From: Halosimplex salinum
Lineage (GTDB): Archaea > Halobacteriota > Halobacteria > Halobacteriales > Haloarculaceae
DNA: 64,000 bases
Direction of reading: 5' to 3'
NCBI RefSeq assembly: GCF_003730195.1
Contig: NZ_QWGG01000002.1
Location: 124,001-188,000 of the forward strand
The notes under the pieces were generated by a model, which worked only from the letters and a program-made list of their open reading frames with translations, ran no database searches and had not been told where the DNA came from. Below are positions 60,968 to 64,000 of the stretch, one piece after another; position 1 is the first letter of the stretch, and each line of letters starts with the position of its first letter. Both the position numbers and the translations under genes were made by a program.

Positions 60968-62047
60968 CTACGCCTCTCGCAGCGTGATTCGGCGGGCGGC
61001 GAACGCCTCGAAGTAGGGGTCGAAGCCGGGGGAGTCGCCGCCGATGCTGACGGGACCGCTCTCGGCCTCGACGACCAGCGCGTTCTCGACGGGGAAGTCG
61101 CTCGTGACGGGCGGGACGAGCCCCTGTTTGGCCTCCAGGACGGGGACGCCGTCGAGGTCGAGTTCGTGGTCGTGGTCGCTCCCGGTGTCTGCGACGGTCA
61201 CGTCGGCGACGAGGTCGCGGTCGGCCGCGAGCTGCTGGGCGGCGGTCGTGACGCCGTTGCGGAAGTACTCGAAGGTCGCCGGGAGTTCGGGCGGGTCCGA
61301 GACGTGGCGCAGGTCGCCCATCGGCCAGACGTTGCTGACCATATTCCCGTAGAAACCGTTGGCGACCTCCGGCTGGCCGAAGGAGACGGCGTACTCGTCC
61401 CCGTGGCGGCCGGTGAGCACACCGTGGGACCCGACCAGCCCGGCGCGAGCGTCCCGGAGGACGATCACCTGCGGCCGGGCCTCCCAGGTGCGGACGACGT
61501 GGGCGTACTCGCCGAAGTCGGCGACGGCGTCGGCGACCACGTCGGTGTCCGGCGCGACGAGCATGCAGTAGACGAACACGCCGCGGTCGACCGCCCCGGC
61601 CATCGCCGGTTTCAGGTCGCCGAAGGAGGTCGCGGGGACGACGACGAACGCCTCGTGGGTCGCGTCCGCGAGGAACCGCTTCGCGCGCCGCTCGACGGTC
61701 TGACGCGAACGCACGACTTCGAAGCCCACGTCGGTCGCCGCCGGTTCGCTGTAGGCGTCCTCGACGGCCGACTGGAGGTCCGAGAGCCGCGTCGACAGCT
61801 CCGCGACCGCCTCGGCGGCCGGCCGGGCGCGCAGGACGGTCGGCGTGGCGCTCTCGTCGACGGTCACCAGCCCGCGGTCCACGAGCGTCTCGGCCACGTC
61901 GTACACGTAACCCTGTGACACGTCCGCGGCGGCGGCCACGTCCCCCGTCGTCGCCCGTCCGCGTCGCAACACCGCCAGGTACGTCTCTATCTCCGTCGAC
62001 GAGAGCCCGAAGGCCGCCAGATGCTCCCTGATCCGCTCCTCGCTCAT
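60968..62047 (-). CDS. TrmB family transcriptional regulator
   Basis: A 359-residue regulator. The N-terminal winged helix (about 8-75) has the TrmB pattern LSSTEIETYLAVLRRGRATTGDVAAAADVSQGYVYDVAETLVDRGLV. A coiled linker and the TrmB C-terminal domain follow, where sugars bind in characterised members. Divergently arranged with an MFS transporter whose start is about 105 bases away, which suggests it controls that gene. Binding sites resembling the known Halobacterium TrmB motif were not evident. Confidence 0.93.
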   Translation of the reverse strand: MSEERIREHLAAFGLSSTEIETYLAVLRRGRATTGDVAAAADVSQGYVYDVAETLVDRGLVTVDESATPTVLRARPAAEAVAELSTRLSDLQSAVEDAYSEPAATDVGFEVVRSRQTVERRAKRFLADATHEAFVVVPATSFGDLKPAMAGAVDRGVFVYCMLVAPDTDVVADAVADFGEYAHVVRTWEARPQVIVLRDARAGLVGSHGVLTGRHGDEYAVSFGQPEVANGFYGNMVSNVWPMGDLRHVSDPPELPATFEYFRNGVTTAAQQLAADRDLVADVTVADTGSDHDHELDLDGVPVLEAKQGLVPPVTSDFPVENALVVEAESGPVSIGGDSPGFDPYFEAFAARRITLREA

Positions 62048-62152
62048 TGGCGAGCTTTCTTGGACTATCTACAAAAGCGTTTTCCGATACGGTCCGGTAC
62101 GGGGAGCCATGCAACCGACGAGCGAGTGGTACGTGACGCGGGAGGACGCCCA

Positions 62153-63457
62153 GTGAGCGGGCCAGCGGCGGACGGCGAAGGGGCAGACGGCCCGCCCCCG
62201 AGTGGTGACACCGGCGGTGGCGCGCCACCGAGCGACGACACCGACGGCGACGGTTCGGCCGCGGCGGACGCCCGCAACCGACGGCTGTGGACGGTCGCCA
62301 TCTTCCTGATGATGGCGTGTACGGGCGCGGTGATGCAGGTCCGCGGCGCGGTGTTACCGACGCTGGGAGGGTATTTCACCGTCCCGGAGTGGCAACTCGG
62401 ACTCGTCGCGCCCGCGGGGACGGCCGGCTACCTGCTGGTCATCCTCGTCGTCGGGTCGAGCGCGGGTCGTGTCGACGCGCGGCGGTTCATCGCCGGCGGC
62501 GCGTTCCTGACGGCGGGCGCGCTCATCGCGATGGGGCTGGCTCCCTCCTTTCCCGTGTTCCTCGGCGCGCTCGTCGTCCAGGGCGCGGCCGTCGGGGTGT
62601 TCCGCGCGCTCGACCGGCCGCTCCTCAGCCACTTCTATCCGAACCAGCGCGGGCGCGTGTACAACCGCTACGACGCGACCTGGGCGGTCGGCGCCGCGCT
62701 CGGGCCACTGGCCGTCGTGCTCGCGCTCCGAGCGGGATCGTGGCGGCTCGTCTACGGCGCGGTCGGCGTCGGCGTGCTCGCCCTCGCCGTCGTCTTCCGG
62801 TCGCTCCGTGCGCCCGCGGTCGAGTCGAACGAGGAGCCGCTCACCCGTGCGGGTCTGGCCGAACTGGTCCGCCGACCCGAGGTGCTCGCCCTGCTCGCCG
62901 CCCTCTTTTTCGTGACCGGCGTCGAGGGCGGCCTGTTCACCTGGCTCCCCTACTACGCGCGGGCCGAACTCCCGGCCGGGTGGGCGGAGCTGACGCTGAC
63001 GGCCATGCTCGTCGCCTACATCCCCGGCCGATTCGCCTGCGGCGCGCTGACCGACCGGCTGGGACCGCTCACGCTCCTGATGGGCGTGCTCGGCCTGCTC
63101 GTCCCGGCGTTCGCGTTCACCTTCTTCGTCGCCGAGGGCCCGGTCGTGCTGGCGGGCGTCGTCGTCATCGGCCTGCTCGTCTCCGGCGTGTTCCCGACGA
63201 TGATGGCCTACGCGACCGACGCCGTCCCGGAACACAGCGGCCCGGTGAACGCCCTCGCGTCGGCGGTTTCCTCGATCTCGGTCGGCGGCGTGCCCGCGCT
63301 CATGGGCGTCGTCGTCGGCGGGGCCGACGCCGCGACGGCGATGCGCCTGCTCCTCGTCCCCGTGGTCGCCGCGCTGGGCGTCGTCTCACTCGCACGGGTG
63401 GCTGAGGGACGCCGACTCGCCAGCGAGACCGGCGGCTCGACGGCCGTCGACGACTGA
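62153..63457 (+). CDS. MFS transporter divergent from TrmB
   Basis: A 434-residue major facilitator with about twelve helices after a disordered Gly/Asp/Ser-rich N-terminus (about 40 residues, ending ADARNRRLW). The second half contains YYARAELPAGWAELTLTAMLVAYIPGRFACGALTDRLGP, the loop 8-9 equivalent of the MFS signature. The GTG at 62153 is favoured; a GTG at 62126 adds nine residues, and the ATG at 62021 would lie inside the divergent trmB gene and is rejected. Substrate unknown; sugar or oligosaccharide import is inferred from the regulator. Confidence 0.87.
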   Translation: MSGPAADGEGADGPPPSGDTGGGAPPSDDTDGDGSAAADARNRRLWTVAIFLMMACTGAVMQVRGAVLPTLGGYFTVPEWQLGLVAPAGTAGYLLVILVVGSSAGRVDARRFIAGGAFLTAGALIAMGLAPSFPVFLGALVVQGAAVGVFRALDRPLLSHFYPNQRGRVYNRYDATWAVGAALGPLAVVLALRAGSWRLVYGAVGVGVLALAVVFRSLRAPAVESNEEPLTRAGLAELVRRPEVLALLAALFFVTGVEGGLFTWLPYYARAELPAGWAELTLTAMLVAYIPGRFACGALTDRLGPLTLLMGVLGLLVPAFAFTFFVAEGPVVLAGVVVIGLLVSGVFPTMMAYATDAVPEHSGPVNALASAVSSISVGGVPALMGVVVGGADAATAMRLLLVPVVAALGVVSLARVAEGRRLASETGGSTAVDD

Positions 63458-63468
63458 AAACGCGGGCG

Positions 63469-63642
63469 TCAGCGGGGACTGGCCCGACGACCGGACCCGA
63501 CGAACTCGGGGAGGACGAGCGCGAAGGCGCCGGCGGCGGCGACCACGCCCGCCAGCGGGACTGTTTCGCCGGCCGTGAAGAGGACGAACCCGGCGAGGAT
63601 CCCCGACAGCGCCACGACGTCGAGCGTCCAGTGTCGGTCCAT
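63469..63642 (-). CDS. Very small membrane protein
   Basis: A 57-residue protein starting at MDRHWTLDVV. It has two hydrophobic stretches (residues about 8-25 and 28-48) joined by a GETVP turn, ending with RR. The longer frame on this strand to 63984 is antisense to hisB and has shadow composition. Small two-helix proteins of this sort are common and uncharacterised in haloarchaea. Confidence 0.6.
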   Translation of the reverse strand: MDRHWTLDVVALSGILAGFVLFTAGETVPLAGVVAAAGAFALVLPEFVGSGRRASPR

Positions 63643-63823
63643 ACTCGTGTCATCGCCCCAACCAGACAAAAAGGCCGGGCAGACGAGCGGCTGACGCGCG
63701 TCAGACGTGCGGTCGTCCAGTGGGTGTGAGAGCGGCGGTCGGGGACGGCGAACGGCCGGCGGCGGTCGCGCGACGAGGCGAACGAACACAACGGCCAAAT
63801 ACGCGGGTGTGCTTGGTCGAGAC

Positions 63824-64000
63824 ATGACAACGCGGACGGCGGCGGTAACCCGAGAGACCGCCGAGACGGCGATAGAGGTGACGCTGGACGTCGACGGCGA
63901 CGGCGACGCAACCGTCGAGACGGGCGTCGGCTTCTTCGACCACATGCTCGGCGCCTTCGCCACCCACGGGCTGTTCGACCTCACAGTCCAGTGCGACGGC
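63824..64000 (+). CDS. hisB: Imidazoleglycerol-phosphate dehydratase, 5' end
   Basis: Start of HisB, sixth step of histidine synthesis, cut by the right edge after 59 codons. The visible part is diagnostic: [27 protein letters not shown] followed by [20 protein letters not shown] with the first manganese-binding His residues. AAATA at 63797-63801 is a likely promoter element, 23-27 bases before the ATG. It is transcribed in the same direction as hisA. Confidence 0.95.
   Translation, partial: MTTRTAAVTRETAETAIEVTLDVDGDGDATVETGVGFFDHMLGAFATHGLFDLTVQCDG

Noticed and set aside
62021-62152. Upstream start of the MFS gene
   Set aside because: It would place the start inside the divergent trmB coding region; the extra residues are unlike an MFS N-terminus.

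Overview
The window comes from a haloarchaeon (class Halobacteria). It has very high GC in protein-coding DNA, strongly acidic proteins, AT-rich TATA elements 22-32 bases before many start codons (leaderless mRNAs), Tat signals followed by lipoboxes, and marker genes such as a 129-residue halophilic 2Fe-2S ferredoxin, an acidic TBP, halocyanin domains and a haloarchaeal PibD. It looks like ordinary chromosome: about 65 densely packed, mostly monocistronic genes. There is one tRNA, and no rRNA, integrase, transposase or CRISPR array.

Layout. 1-9.2 kb: 3' part of trpS, a LolA-like secreted protein, a membrane protein with thirteen DUF1508/YegP-like repeats, a MacB/LolD-type ABC module with a small membrane partner, and a Pno1-like KH protein. 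9.2-19.4 kb: a lipoprotein, zinc alcohol dehydrogenase, RDD protein, repeat-rich secreted protein, MTA/SAH deaminase, an M48-like membrane protein lacking all zinc ligands, hisG, a BAAT_C hydrolase lipoprotein, and tbp. 19.5-26.2 kb: a TrmG10-type tRNA methyltransferase, tRNA-Ser(GGA) followed by a cluster of hairpins, an MFS carrier, small conserved proteins, glmM and pyrE. 26.2-34.7 kb: thrS with a leadered mRNA that holds a tiny ORF, a subtilase-like protein with an altered catalytic Asp site, a wHTH membrane regulator, a BGTF-type surface protein, glutaredoxin, a WecB-like epimerase, and a second hairpin cluster. 34.7-38.6 kb: nirK divergent from a two-domain halocyanin, a five-copy 20-bp tandem repeat that overlaps the halocyanin stop codon, and a BNR_4-type protein. 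38.6-48.5 kb: an HTH regulator, tiaS, Nudix-vapC-vapB with a perfect 22-bp palindrome, threonine synthase, citrate synthase, a second (AbrB-type) vapBC pair and dihydrofolate reductase. 48.5-64 kb: MATE exporter, threonine ammonia-lyase, BolA, hisI, pibD, ferredoxin, PitA-type carrier, hisA, an M-turn metalloprotease lipoprotein, TrmB regulator divergent from an MFS carrier, and the start of hisB.

Functional links. Four histidine genes (hisG, hisI, hisA, hisB) are scattered over 48 kb rather than forming an operon. Threonine is represented by thrS, thrC and ilvA. The nirK/halocyanin pair is a denitrification module: the halocyanin is a plausible electron donor for the copper nitrite reductase, and the shared intergenic region holds a CGAA-N4-TTCG palindrome of the kind associated with NarO control in Haloferax.

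The least explained items are the thrS leader, the two related hairpin clusters, the 13-repeat DUF1508 protein, the degenerate M48 protein and the tandem repeats spanning stop codons. I did not see a clear new multi-gene defence or metabolic system.
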